Source of the DNA: Narthecium ossifragum
Taxonomy: Eukaryota; Streptophyta; Magnoliopsida; Dioscoreales; Nartheciaceae
DNA: 64,000 nt
Assembly (NCBI GenBank): GCA_963920575.1
Contig: OY986965.1
Coordinates: 22,766,047-22,830,046 of the forward strand
Reading direction: 5' to 3'
Positions within the stretch are counted from its first letter, which is position 1; each line of letters starts with the position of its first letter. The notes under the pieces were generated by a model that was given only the letters and a program-made list of their open reading frames with translations, did not search any database and was not told the origin of the DNA. Below, piece by piece: positions 44,126-55,324 of the stretch. The position numbers and the translations under genes were made by a program.

Positions 44126-47100
44126 TATGACTGTCTTCTCCTCTTCCTAGACAATAATCTTTGGGATTCTACTACGATCTTAGTGCGCTGCATGCATGTC
44201 TCTTGATCTCTTCCCTTTGGTAGTCACACTATTAGATCAGGAGGAGATCAGCTGGCTTTGAGCTTTAGAAAAGGAAATGTTGCCAATTTGACTGCTTTAT
44301 TTTACATTTTACTTTATTTTTGAATTTTCTTTTTGAGGTTAGATCTCTTTGATGGAAGTGGCCAGTGGATTCCTGATCTGGGCATCTGGAGGAGAAGTCT
44401 CTATTGGGTAAAGTTTAGTCTGGAGAGGTGGATGGGTTACTTTACTCTGGTTACTTCCAGTGATTTCATTGAGCTATATGCAAGTGCAGGCGGTTTGTTC
44501 TCGCATCTAGTTTGTTCTGATTTATTTGTCCCACCAGTGTTTTAGGAGCTTTCCGTTGCCTTCCATGGGAATGAAAGACTGCTACCTTATATTTAAATGA
44601 GATTCTTATTTAGTTATTGTTATCCTCTAATTTATTTATCACTTCGCATCATGTTGGCTTTAATTATATCTGAGACTTCTCATTTAATGTGCTTTGTTTG
44701 TGACTGGTAGCGGTGGGTTGCTTCCTAGGCGAAGATTGGTTGTTGCCTGTGAAGGGATAACATGTCTTTTCTAATTTACAATGGTGTTTGTTATTTCCGA
44801 ATGAACTTAGCATGTCAATATGTAGCTTCCGTTGACTTAATTTGCGATTGATGGGTGCGAGTGAACAAGGAAAACTATATTCTGAAGGTTGTATTCCACG
44901 TCAATTCCCATTGTTTTAGGTGCTTTTTGAGTTGTCAGTATGCTTCATCTGTTTGTTTACAAACTTGGAACTTCTTCTTGGATCATGATCTTCTGACTTG
45001 CCGTCCGTGATGTGCAGAATTTAATCGAGAGAGCTTATGTTGATAAAATAGAGTTCTGAGAAGTCTGTGAATTCTTATATGCATTACAAAGTAATCTGAG
45101 AAGTTTGTAATATGGATAAAAAAGGGGGAAGGTTTGAGTTGATGAGGTTGCCAATTGATGTGTAAAAGACAATGGTGGACCTCAATAATTGGGACTGAAC
45201 ATATCTTGTGATCTCTTGGAAACATGTAACTGTCCTACTGCATGATGGGTTCAAAATGTCAACAATACAAAGGAGGCATGAAATGTTGCATGACTTGCCT
45301 TTTTGCCAACCTCATGAATCATGAAACTAATTGGACCTGTTGAATATTTCATATTATGGTTGAAAAGCACCATAAAAATTTTAATGTTTTAATAAGCTTT
45401 TAAGTTTCAGTAAGAACTTTTTATCACTGCTTACTGCGAGAGGTGTAGTTGTTATAGCAGGCTTCATGGTGACTGGCAGCTGCTGTATGCGGTAGTTGCA
45501 GAAAATAGCATGTACATCCGTTAAAAGGCGGACTGTTCTTTTTCTAATTGCAAAAGATGTAGTTGCTTTTGTAACTGGGAAATATAGCATAGATGCAGAT
45601 TAGAGTCTTGAGCCAACACTAACTGAAGATAGCAATCTTTTGGATGCAAATTCTTCCTCCTTGGACAGAGTTCTTCTAGTCATTGTGCCAAGCAGGTATT
45701 CAATCAAATCTTACTCTTGTTTTCTTTTCTCCCTTTGCTAGCGGTTTGAAGGTTGCAACTTAGCTGATATTTATTGCACTGGTGGCACTAACAGAGGATA
45801 AAATGTTTGGTGAGATTTTAGCTTGGAACTTACATATGAGAAGACTTATTCCACTTGTCTATGCTGAAGAGTGCAAGTCAGTTCCCAGAGCTGAATGAGA
45901 TAATGTTTGCAAACAACAGTCAAAACAAGATGCAAAAACCCTGAACAACTTATACTTTCAAGGGAAAAATTATTTCTGGATGCAAGCAAGCTGTTAGATG
46001 AGTTTACTTCTTCCTGGTGTTAGGGAATACTGAGACTGATATTTTCCTTCATTTACTAGTGCATTTTCTTTAGGTGCCACATTCTTCATATAGTTCAGAA
46101 TTATATTTAAGGTTGCGTTCATGCTTAATTTTTTGTTTGTTTGTTTGTGGAAGAATCTGAAGCATGTAGCATTTATTGTGTAGCATATAGAATAAAATAT
46201 TTGATTCCTCAACAAGAAAAGCCTTATGCTGGCTAAAACCTAAGACGGTATGACTATTTATCTTTAATTTAAGAAAGATTGTTACAATTGTTGATGTTAA
46301 GTGGTTAAGGACGTATCATTCTCAAGTTGTTACTCTAGGCCAGTGTATGTCGTGATATCGGTGGAATACTAGATTTATGTATCAGATTGATGTGATATAA
46401 TTATGTCTAATCCTCATGATATGATATGAAGTTATTTTTGAATAGCTAAACAATGGTACAGACAACCATTGGTCGGTTTGGTAGGAGGTTTTTATCTACA
46501 CCAGCTTGTCTATTCTATTTCTCTGTATTTGAGTCTTGCAGTCTTGTTATATTGGGCTTGTATTTGAGTCTTGCAGTCTTGTTATATTGGGCTTTAGATC
46601 ATTTTCCTGAAGGTGAATTGTCAACCTTAAATTAGTGATTAAGGTCCATTTTTTTGCATTGACCTCAGAGTCGGAAACCTGTTACAATGTTATTAGATTA
46701 CAGAGGATGCTCTGGGAACCGGAGATGTGGAAGAAAAGACATAAAGCTATTTATCAGTGTAGGAATTAGGAATAAGCCCTTGGTTGTACAGGTAAAGTTG
46801 TACTTATACAGTTTACTATTTAAGGTGCATTACTCGGTCAGTGCTGCAGGACTTCATGAAAGACCTAAAGTAGCGACCTATAAGATAGCAGTTGTTGCCA
46901 CGTGAACCTCACTCTGCTAAAGGCCGCATAGCACCAAGGAAACATATATGGGATATTGCATGACCAAGATGGAGAAAAATGCCATTTTGTTATGAAGTAT
47001 CTGAAAGATTTGTTTTGAAATACAAAGAATAATACATTTGTTTTGGAGAAGCACAATTCTGTTAGAGTTCTTTTACAAATGGAGCATGTGCGACTCATTC

Positions 47101-47920
47101 ATGATAGCGCCGGTGGTAACTACTGTTAGCCATAAAATCACACCAAATCATGAGAATGATTGGAGTGCATGTTATTTGATGATAATTTCATAATATTCAT
47201 GAAATTGTTATGAAATCGTCCTCATTCTCAACGTCAATATGGTTATAGTATTTTGACCATAACTTTCATATACAATCTTAGAATTAGTTGATTTTTGGAT
47301 CTTTAGAAAGCTCTTTCGGAGAGCTACAAGTTTGTTGTTGATGAGTTTTTTGAATTCGGACGTTTGGTTCATCAAATCTGCAATAGAAACTTGGAAGGGC
47401 AAAATTATAATTATCTGGGTGAAAATGATATGTTTGCCTTTCGCTGGTATTTTTTAATGGGCCTTCATTTTCGTAGGGTTTCATATCGCCGATTGACTGT
47501 CTTATTTCATTACATATTGTTGGTTTTTCATCCATAACTTTGTCATTCGGGGTCCAAATTGGAGAATTCTTGGACCGTTGAAAAGAGGATTTGAAAAGCC
47601 ACGGTCTAATGCCATGAGATTACTTGACAAAATCATCCACGGACGAATTTGTCCATCACGCGATACCATCATATAGCAAGAGTATTCTACTCATGACTTT
47701 CGTCCGATGTCTAAATGAGGTGATTGAGGTATCGTTGGAAAGATAATTTGAAAATATACAATTTTCATTCTGAAAGTTTCACCAAATGCAGGCTCTTTCA
47801 TAGGGCAAAATTGATAGAAAGGTTACGGGCACCATTAGGTGGCAACTTTATAAATATAGCGAAATTGCTAAAACATTTCATAATGGAACGAAAAAAAAAA
47901 TGGATCGTGGGCTTAACTAC
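44126..47920. other. Long stretch without a gene
   Basis: 44126-44640 is probable 3' UTR of the translocator gene. The rest is AT-rich with stops in all frames and no domain. A 35-bp sequence starting GTATTTGAGTCTTGC is tandemly duplicated at 46525-46594. 47140-47230 contains short complementary ATG/CAT blocks (GAGAATGA...TCATTCTC). Nothing else recognised. Confidence 0.6.
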
Positions 47921-47923
47921 TTA

Positions 47924-48644
47924 GAGCATCCGCACCAGCTCCATCAAACCCTTCCCTTCCTTATAATAGGGAACCATTATAGGGAAATGATCATTTTTCA
48001 GCCCACATCAGCTTCCCTATCCTCACCCTATTTTAGAGGAGAGCTACAGTGCTCCCCTACATATAGGGGAGCACTATTCACCTCCCCATATCATATTTTA
48101 TATTAAAAATAGTTGATGAGTCTTTTTATTTGGCAAACAAAACATTAAACCTATCTTAAATATTAATGATGTAATATACTTTAATATAAATATATCTCAA
48201 AGATTACATGTGTAATTTAATATTTAATTACCATAATTATATGAATTTCAAATAATATGTGAAGAATACACTTTAAAATACTTTAATATAAAAAACAAAA
48301 ACATTAAAAATTAATATAATATACTATACATCTCAAAAATTACAGATGTAATAATATATAATACAAAATTATTTATTATTTATTCTATATCATATTTTAA
48401 TGAAATAATATAATCAAAGTTTATTTATGTAATATAATACAAATTCTATAATTGTATGACTGTCAAATAATAAATGGACATTAGAATATGAAAAGAAAGA
48501 TGGGGAATGAGTAGTTTAATGATGTAGGGAATGGTTTAGAGAAGCTGATGTAGGGTGTTGCAAATAGGGAAGCTGTAAAATAAGGAAGTAATATATATTG
48601 GAGTATTTTAGGGAAGATGAATAGGGAAGTTGATGCGGATGGCC
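47924..48644. mobile_element. Tourist-like (PIF/Harbinger) MITE with TTA target duplication
   Basis: Starts GAGCATCCGCACCAGC and ends GTTGATGCGGATGGCC, complementary at 12 of 16 positions. The 3-bp TTA on both sides (47921-47923, 48645-48647) is the PIF/Harbinger target. 721 bp, AT-rich, no transposase. Confidence 0.75.
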
Positions 48645-48647
48645 TTA

Positions 48648-49324
48648 GCAGTTTAAGACATGAGACACATGACATGACGAGAGCAAAAAGAGAAGATCAT
48701 GGGAGCAATTGCATAGCAGTTATTTTCAGGGCTCATAAAAGCCAAGGGGCAACAAAGAAGACCCCAAACAGCAACCAAAAAACAGAGTATACTCTTTTAT
48801 CAGTAGGCTTTGTCGCTGCTTGTATCTTACATTTAGGTTTTTTACAAGCCTGTGATGCACTCTTTTTTCACAGGTCCGCCATGCATTCTATAACACACTT
48901 CTATTTGTTTGCAAGTGAGTTTGTCGAAATCGTCATCGATGCCGCTTTTGTAATTAATAAAGTATATTATATTTTCGACGGAACCGATTTCGATGTCGTA
49001 AGAGCAAATCCTTGTGTTATTGTTATATTGCATTAAACTCATTTTCATCATCTCTTTTCGCGACCTTAGCACCCTCGCTCACTTTCGAGGAGGTCGGAGA
49101 ATGCACGTTCCTGATCCATCACGATTTATTGTTCGCCGAAAGCTAGTCAATTTCACGCACGAACAACTACATTGAAGTATTTTCTAGTTATTGTTTGAGA
49201 TTGTCAAAAATTTTTGACTTGCTTCTTTTCAGGAAGCAATATGTTTAGACATTACGCTTTGGTTGGGGAATAAGTCATGCTTATTCTAGAATAAGTATCG
49301 TTTATCGTCACTTTGGAGTCAAAC
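48648..49324. other. Intergenic, no gene seen
   Basis: The ORF at 48617-49036 lacks a recognisable domain and starts inside the MITE. GAAATCGTCATCGA (48927) and TCGATTTC-like GATTTCGATGTCG (48987) form an imperfect inverted repeat. Confidence 0.45.
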
Positions 49325-50110
49325 TGTCACGCCCCGATCCAGAAAACCCATTCAGATCGGGACGTGAGCCAACTAAACCTAATTTTAAAATCAATCGGCA
49401 AGAGTCTCTCTTATAATTTCTGAGTTTGAACTCTGTACAGTTTGCGATTTTTACAATAAATTTAAACTATTTATATCTTATATCAATTAATAGTTCTAAT
49501 AGTTGTACAATCTCACCTTATACATAATTCGACTACCACAATTATAATACAATATTTCAGATACAAAACTAATTTACATAAAATGATTTCAAACCTCAAA
49601 TACATGTATTTACTGACATAAAAATCCTTACAGAAAGAAATTATACATTTAACACCATCCTCAAATTACAACTGTATAACAAAAATATGTAAAAGTATAT
49701 GGACCCTCGGAATCCTCAAGCATCTCTTGAAGTCGACTCGCCACTAAGGGTTTGTCCAGTTGAGATTACTGAAAAAGTACTGCCGTCTGCACCTATAAAC
49801 ACAGCCCGAGTAGGAGTGAGTAATAAGCTCAGTAGGGTTCTACTCTACGACACTCACAAAGGAAAGTGAACTGGAAAATCCCAGGTTTCATCTCATGTTT
49901 AGGGGAAACTCATGTTACGTCCACCGCCCACCGCCCACCCCAGGGTGCGACCTCAAGTTGACCCCCCCTCTCGTGCCAATAGTCGCCCCTCTCTACAACC
50001 AAGCGCTCCAGCGCTGAAACAATATGGCATAGGACCTAGGGTGGTACGTAACTTCCCCTAACTATTAGACTGAGACCGGAACCCTAGTACGACCTCTCAA
50101 TCAGAGTAAT
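49325..50110 (-). repeat. Family F LTR-like repeat, truncated copy
   Basis: The plus strand starts TGTCACGCCCCGATCCAG, complementary to the F 3' end, and includes the conserved block AGTAGGAGTGAGTAATAAGCTCAGTAGGG (conserved parts at 49812-49845) and TAGGACCTAGGG (50031). The TGTGAGGACC start is not found before 50900, so the limit on the right is uncertain; 50160-50760 is GC-rich and may be its transcribed part. Confidence 0.6.
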
Positions 50111-51740
50111 TGTAGCCAACTAGACATCAATCTCAAGAATATAGAGATTTCAGGATAATACAATCACGCTGACAACTCGCCGGAGGTTGATCGCCGGTGA
50201 GGAGGGCTCGTTAGAGGTCGGGATCGACGGAGGAGAGGTCGTGGGATCCTTTGGAGTCGATCCACCGGAGTGGATTGAGCCGTTGGTTGACGGGTGCGGT
50301 GGATCTAGGAGTGGCGGAGTGATCGCATGAGATCATGGGTGCTCTGCTAGTCGGGGACGGCGACCTCGAGTAGGGAACGACGATAGGCGACGGATCTCGC
50401 CTGAAATGGTGGTGGAGTGATCAGAAGGGTGTGAGGTATCCAAGTCTAGGCCTAGATGGCGATAGGAGGCCGTGGGGTGGCGGGTTTGAGGAGGTGGTGG
50501 CGCTGGCTACGAGGAAGAGAGGGAGCTTGATGGGTTCTGGTTGGATCTTCGCTGGGAACTGGGGTGAAGGAGTCGTGACTCGTGATGCGATGAGGATGTC
50601 GGATGCTTGCCGAAGATGAAGAGGGAAGGGGCGAACGGCAAAGAGGAGCTTGGATATGGAGGGTGGGAGCTCGGGAAGGGCGATGGCAGTGAGCTCGGAG
50701 GTCATGGGGAGGAGGAGCTCAGATGGGTTTCGATGGAAGCGGTGGAGGAGCATGGGGAAGTAAACGACTGAAAAAGGGTGTTTTCGTCTTTTGATTAAGG
50801 AAAGGTAGTAAACGATTGAAGAAAAGTTATTAGAGACTTTAAGCCATACCTAGTTTTGTTTAGGAACTTATTGACAAATTACCCATTTAATGTATTGTGG
50901 AAGGGGCTTGGTAGGCGAAGAGACAAGAAAGGAAGAGACGAGAAAGAAAGAGGTGCGAATGTAAAAAAATGTGAATATAGTAACACAATTTAAAAATTTA
51001 TAAGAACACGAAAGTTTCAACAGAACCGGCAGCCTTTATTTATAAGAATTAAGCTTAAGTGCATGCCTACCAATGAGGGATCAGCCTTTCTATATATAGA
51101 GGGGTTTACGGGAAGAGAGATAAGCATAAGATGCTTGATGGCGATGCGAGTCACGTTAAGCTTATATTCATTCTTATTCTAACGAGAACAATAGAAAAGA
51201 ATCATTTTAATAAAGAGATTCTTTTTCTTTACATTACATCAGTAGAAAAAAATATTTTTTTTACTGATGAGAGGGGGGCAGCCACTTGCGTGTGCTGATG
51301 ATTTACATAATCTTCAAAACTGCTAGAACTGTCTTTCATGCAGTGAGATCATTACATCATTCTCTCCAAAACAGGTTGGAAATGTATATATTATGCACGT
51401 ACTTAATTTTCAGGATTTAGAACTTCCATTCACAGGGCTTGGCGAGTTATTTTTATTTTAAATTCACTTGTCTTTCGATTTAGCAATCGATGGACACTTT
51501 TGTGTTTGTTTATAAAACATACAAAATTCATAAATTTGGGACCAAAATACCCCAGACAAACTCTCTCTCATCATTTAATCACAAGTACGAGAGAGAAAAT
51601 AGAGAGAGATCTCTGTACATTAAGAAGTGACATCGCCGATCTTATTCTCTCGTACGAATTCCTTCATTATTTTGGAGGAAAAGAGTGGAGGTATTTTATT
51701 TTTTTTTGTTTTAGTGCACTAAATTTAGTGTTTAAGTCAG
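50111..51740. other. GC-rich then AT-rich intergenic sequence
   Basis: 50160-50760 is open in two frames but lacks a domain. 50820-51740 is AT-rich. No gene is supported. Confidence 0.45.
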
Positions 51741-51905
51741 CTTGGATATGATTTCTTACTTATGCGAGGAATTCCTTGTTTAGCTTACGAATTCCTTACT
51801 TACGCGATGAATTTCTTAGCCTATGAATTCCTTATTTATGCGAGAAATTCCTTACTTATGTGAGAAATTCCTTACTTAGCCTATTAATTCTTACTTATGT
51901 GATCA
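51741..51905. repeat. Short AT-rich tandem repeats (GAATTCCTTACTTA type)
   Basis: About eight imperfect units of 18-25 bp with the core AATTCCTTRYTTA and TTATGCGA/TTACGCGA spacers. The same core recurs, less regularly, at 54480-54640 and in 52920-53080. Confidence 0.65.
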
Positions 51906-52054
51906 GTGAGGCCTCTCTACCCTTCTTGCGGGACATGAGGGCCCCATCGAATGTGGCGGAGCTCTTGGAAAGGAGACGGGGGGAGGCGAGCTGGAGGGGC
52001 AAGGCGCCGATGCCGGCGGAGGGGAGTTGCCAGGGACAACCAGGTATTGTAAGA

Positions 52055-52135
52055 AATAGAGGAAGACGGAGGAGAGAGAGAGAGAAACGGAGGAGAGAGA
52101 GAGAGAGAGAAACGGAGGAGAGAGAGGGAGAGGGA

Positions 52136-52175
<40 letters not shown>

Positions 52176-52250
52176 CGGAGAAACAGAGGAGGAGCTGGAG
52201 GGGAGGAGACGTCGGAGTTGGAGCTGGAGGCGGAGGGGAGGAGGAGCGAG
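52055..52250. repeat. (GA)n-rich tract
   Basis: Long GAGAGAGA runs, densest at 52139-52170. It makes Arg/Glu-rich ORFs on plus and Ser/Leu/Pro-rich ORFs on minus, all judged spurious. Similar purine-rich sequence runs on to about 52590. Confidence 0.85.
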
Positions 52251-52599
52251 TCAGGGTTCGCCAGAGGGGTTGGCCTCACCACGGAGGTACGCATGAGTGA
52301 CCATCCATTGGGTGAGGTCAAGGACGAGAAGAGAGAGAGGAAACATAGGAGAGACCAAGAGGGGAGGAGGAACCGGAGAAGAGCGGAGGAGAAAACAGGA
52401 GGGGAGGTGGAGCCGGAGGGGAGGAGGCGACGGAGCCGAGGGGAGGGGGGAGAGAGAGAGAGTGAGAGAGAGGAGAGAGCAGGAGGGGAGGAGGAGCCGG
52501 AGAAGAGGGGGAGGAGAAGTCGGAGCCGGAGAAGAGGGGAGGAGAAGCCGAAGCCGGAGGGGAGGAGGAGCCGCATAAGAGGAGGCGAAGGAGATGGAG

Positions 52600-52806
52600 G
52601 GGATCCGCATCCGCGACGTGGAGCTCGCTGCCCTGGCGGTGCTCCCGTGGCACTACGCCGTAGACGTGCGCAAGGAGAGCTAGCAGGCCTTCCGCGGCTG
52701 CAGGGGGAGGTGGGTGGTGGTGATGGCAAACCCAACGGTGATGGTGGAGCCGTTCGTGAAGGAGTACCTGGGAGGGGATCGGGTGCTGGGGACGGAGTTG
52801 GAGGTG
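52600..52806 (+). pseudogene. Glycerol-3-phosphate acyltransferase (GPAT4/6/8-type) fragment
   Basis: Translates as 69 codons: GIRIRDVELAALAVLP, then HYAVDVRKES, a stop, [17 protein letters not shown] and [19 protein letters not shown], ending TELEV. This corresponds to the N-terminal phosphatase-like segment of plant cutin/suberin GPATs (usual pattern IRDIE..ARAVLP.FY..DVR.E.W..F...[23 protein letters not shown]). A TAG at 52681-52683 stands where a Trp codon (TGG) is expected. The acyltransferase domain is missing on both sides, where low-complexity sequence follows. It is probably a captured or otherwise translocated exon piece. Confidence 0.8.
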
Positions 52807-52839
52807 CCATTCATTCCTCCCTCTCTCTCCACTCGATCT

Positions 52840-53165
52840 CTCTCTCACTTCTTCCTTCTCTCTCCAACCTCCCTCTCTCTCCACCCAACCTCCCTCTCTT
52901 TTCTTCCAGAAATATCCATTACAAATTGAAGGATTCCTCATATAAAAATTGAAAGATTCCTCACTTCAAAAATTGAAGGATTCCTCATTTAAATTTAAGG
53001 ATACTTAAAACTTAAGTGAGGAATCCTTCAATTTTTAAGTTTTAAGTATCCATAAATTTAAGTGAAGAATCCTTCAACTTGTAATGGATACTTCAAGGAA
53101 GAGAGGAGATGGAGGTTGGGTGGAGAGAACGAGGAAGTGAGAGAGAGATCGGTTGCTTTCTCTCT
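52840..53165. repeat. Large inverted repeat centred near 53000
   Basis: The left arm has CTCTCCACCCAACCTCC, TATCCATTACAA and TTGAAGGATTCCTCA. The right arm has their complements, TGARGAATCCTTCAA (twice), TTGTAATGGATA and GGAGGTTGGGTGGAGAG. Arms of roughly 150 bp with some mismatch. Could be two element ends head to head, or a fold-back. Confidence 0.7.
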
Positions 53166-53499
53166 CTCCATCCACTCACTCTCACTCTCTCTCACTCTCT
53201 CCACCCGATCTCTCTCTCCATCGGCTCTCGCCCCCCGCTCTCTCTCTCTCCCTCCGTCCACTCTCTCTCTCTCCACCCGATATCTCTCTCTCCATCGACT
53301 CTCTCTCACTCTTTCTCTCCATTGACCCGGACTCAGACCCGACCCGATCTCATGATCCACAAGCGCCGATCTCACTGTGGCGACGTTACCGTCTTCATAG
53401 ACAAGTAACCGGTCCATGACGGTGAGGGTGAGGCCGGACCGGCACCATGACGAGCTGCCACGGAGGGGGAACCAGCGGCCAGAGCGGTCATGGAAGCAT

Positions 53500-53720
53500 C
53501 GAGCTCGGAGGTGTGCCTCCAACCCGTCCTCCCCTTCCGGCCCTTCCTCTCCCGACTCGTCCTCCTCCCTCCCCGGTCCCCTCGGGGGGAGGGGTTGGAG
53601 GCACACCTCCACGATGGCTCGCTCGTCCTCCCTCGCCGAGTCCGAGACCGTCCTCACCCCCCTCATCGCCGACCCCGCCCTTGACCTCGCCTAGCGGATG
53701 GTTGATCACGCCTACCTCAC
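53500..53720 (+). repeat. Gene-like segment, repeated at 54960-55190
   Basis: Both copies contain CCCTTCCTCTCCCGACTCGT, CCTCCACGATGGC, GCCGAGTC and a segment that reads AESETVLTPLIADPALDLA followed by a stop in this copy and Q in the other. It has codon-like structure, but I do not recognise the protein. Flanked by CT-rich sequence. It may be a captured exon of an unknown gene, duplicated. Confidence 0.5.
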
Positions 53721-54759
53721 TCTCTCTCTCTCACCCCCCTCATCGCCGACCCCGTCCTCAACCCCCACCCCCCCCGGCATCGCCGCTCTCTCCCTCGCCC
53801 CCTCTCTCTCTTCCTCCCTCGCTCTCCTCCACTCTCTCTACCTCCCTCACTCTCTCTCCTCCGCTCTCTCCCCGCCACTCTCGCTCTCTCCTCGGGTGAC
53901 CCCGACCTCTTCCTCACCATAGCCGGTCGACGGTGGCGGAGTATCCCTTCCCTCTCCTCCTTCCTCCGCCATTCTCCTTCTCCACCCCGGGAACCCGGTG
54001 CCGCTACCATTGGCTTCCTTCTCCGACCTCCCTCGCTCCGCCCGATCTCTCTCTCACTCCCTCGTTGGTCTCACTCCCTCGTTGGCGCTCTAGACCAATC
54101 GAAACCCCTCCATCTCTCCGAGCTTCTTGCCGTCGACCAAAACCCTAAGGTACTAATGGCAAAGCTTGGGCACCAAACGGAAGAGAGGCCGGCTGCCAAG
54201 AGCTACCACTGGAAGGAAGCTTTCTCCGGCTTGTTCCATCCTCGGCTCACTCTCGGCAATGCTGCAACGGAGCAGCAAGCTACCAACACAACCCTAGTGA
54301 TTTCGACTCGCACTGGGCGATGGTGCAACCAAGCGACGAACTACCAACACAAAGCCAGTGAATCCGAGAGAGTGTTGAGGGGGATATCCCACTGCCAATG
54401 CCTGGTGATCACTGATGTGCAACCACCAATCATTGGCGGAGGGATCGACAGGAAGAACCTGGGGTCTAAATAGAATGGACTAAATACTTCAAATTTACAA
54501 GGATTCCTTTATTATTTATGAAGATTCCTTAGTTATTTGAAGTATTCCTTAATTATTTGTTAAGAAATACTTAAAATCGGATTCAAATTTTAAGTAAATG
54601 AGTTCTTTACAATCAAATTCAATTTGAAGTATTCCTCCCTCTTCCCGCAGCCTCCTTCCATCGAACAACAAAGAAAATAATGAAGTAATTCTTCGAAATA
54701 TCGAAGTATTTTGTCAAAAAATGAAGGAATTTGTATAAAAAAGGGAATACATCACAATT
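53721..54759. other. CT-rich and AT-rich sequence, no gene recognised
   Basis: 53721-54130 is pyrimidine-rich. The 105-codon ORF at 54156-54473 has no known domain. 54480-54640 has GGATTCCTT/GTATTCCTT repeats. 54760 is the start of the gap. Confidence 0.45.
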
Positions 54760-54959
54760 NNNNNNNNNNNNNNNNNNNNNNNNNNNNNNNNNNNNNNNNN
54801 NNNNNNNNNNNNNNNNNNNNNNNNNNNNNNNNNNNNNNNNNNNNNNNNNNNNNNNNNNNNNNNNNNNNNNNNNNNNNNNNNNNNNNNNNNNNNNNNNNNN
54901 NNNNNNNNNNNNNNNNNNNNNNNNNNNNNNNNNNNNNNNNNNNNNNNNNNNNNNNNNNN
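54760..54959. other. Assembly gap (200 N)
   Basis: Exactly 200 N, flanked by the AT-rich repeat on the left and the second copy of the gene-like segment on the right, i.e. in a hard-to-assemble repeat. Confidence 0.99.
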
Positions 54960-55190
54960 CGATGCCTTCGAGCTCCGACCCCTCCCTCTTCCAGCCCTTC
55001 CTCTCCCGACTCGTCCTCCTCCCTCCCCGGTCCCCTCCACGATGGCCCGCTCGTCCTCTCCCTCGCCGAGTCCAAGACCGTCCTAACCCCCCCTTATCGC
55101 CGCTCTCTCCTCGGGTTCCCCCAAGATTGCTGACCCCGCCCTTGACCTCGCCCAGCGGACGGTCGCTCATGCCTACCTCACTCTGTCTCT
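54960..55190 (+). repeat. Second copy of the 53500-53720 gene-like segment
   Basis: Same blocks in the same order as 53500-53720, with a small deletion before CCTCCACGATGGC and an insertion near 55095-55130. Followed by a CT microsatellite (55235-55268). Confidence 0.55.
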
Positions 55191-55235
55191 CACCCTCCCT
55201 CATCGCCGACCCCGTCCTCACCCCCCTCATCGCCG

Positions 55236-55268
<33 letters not shown>

Positions 55269-55324
55269 ATGTTCTCGCCCCCTCTCTCTCTCTCTCTTCC
55301 TCCCTCGCTCTCTCTCCCTCCCTC

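Noticed and set aside
46453..46635. Small ORF at 46453-46635 as a gene
   Set aside because: Its frame contains a 35-bp tandem duplication and no family pattern; AT-rich background.
51917..52952. 297-codon and 244-codon ORFs in the GA-rich region
   Set aside because: Both strands are open because of GAGA repeats. Only the 52600-52806 frame has real protein similarity.
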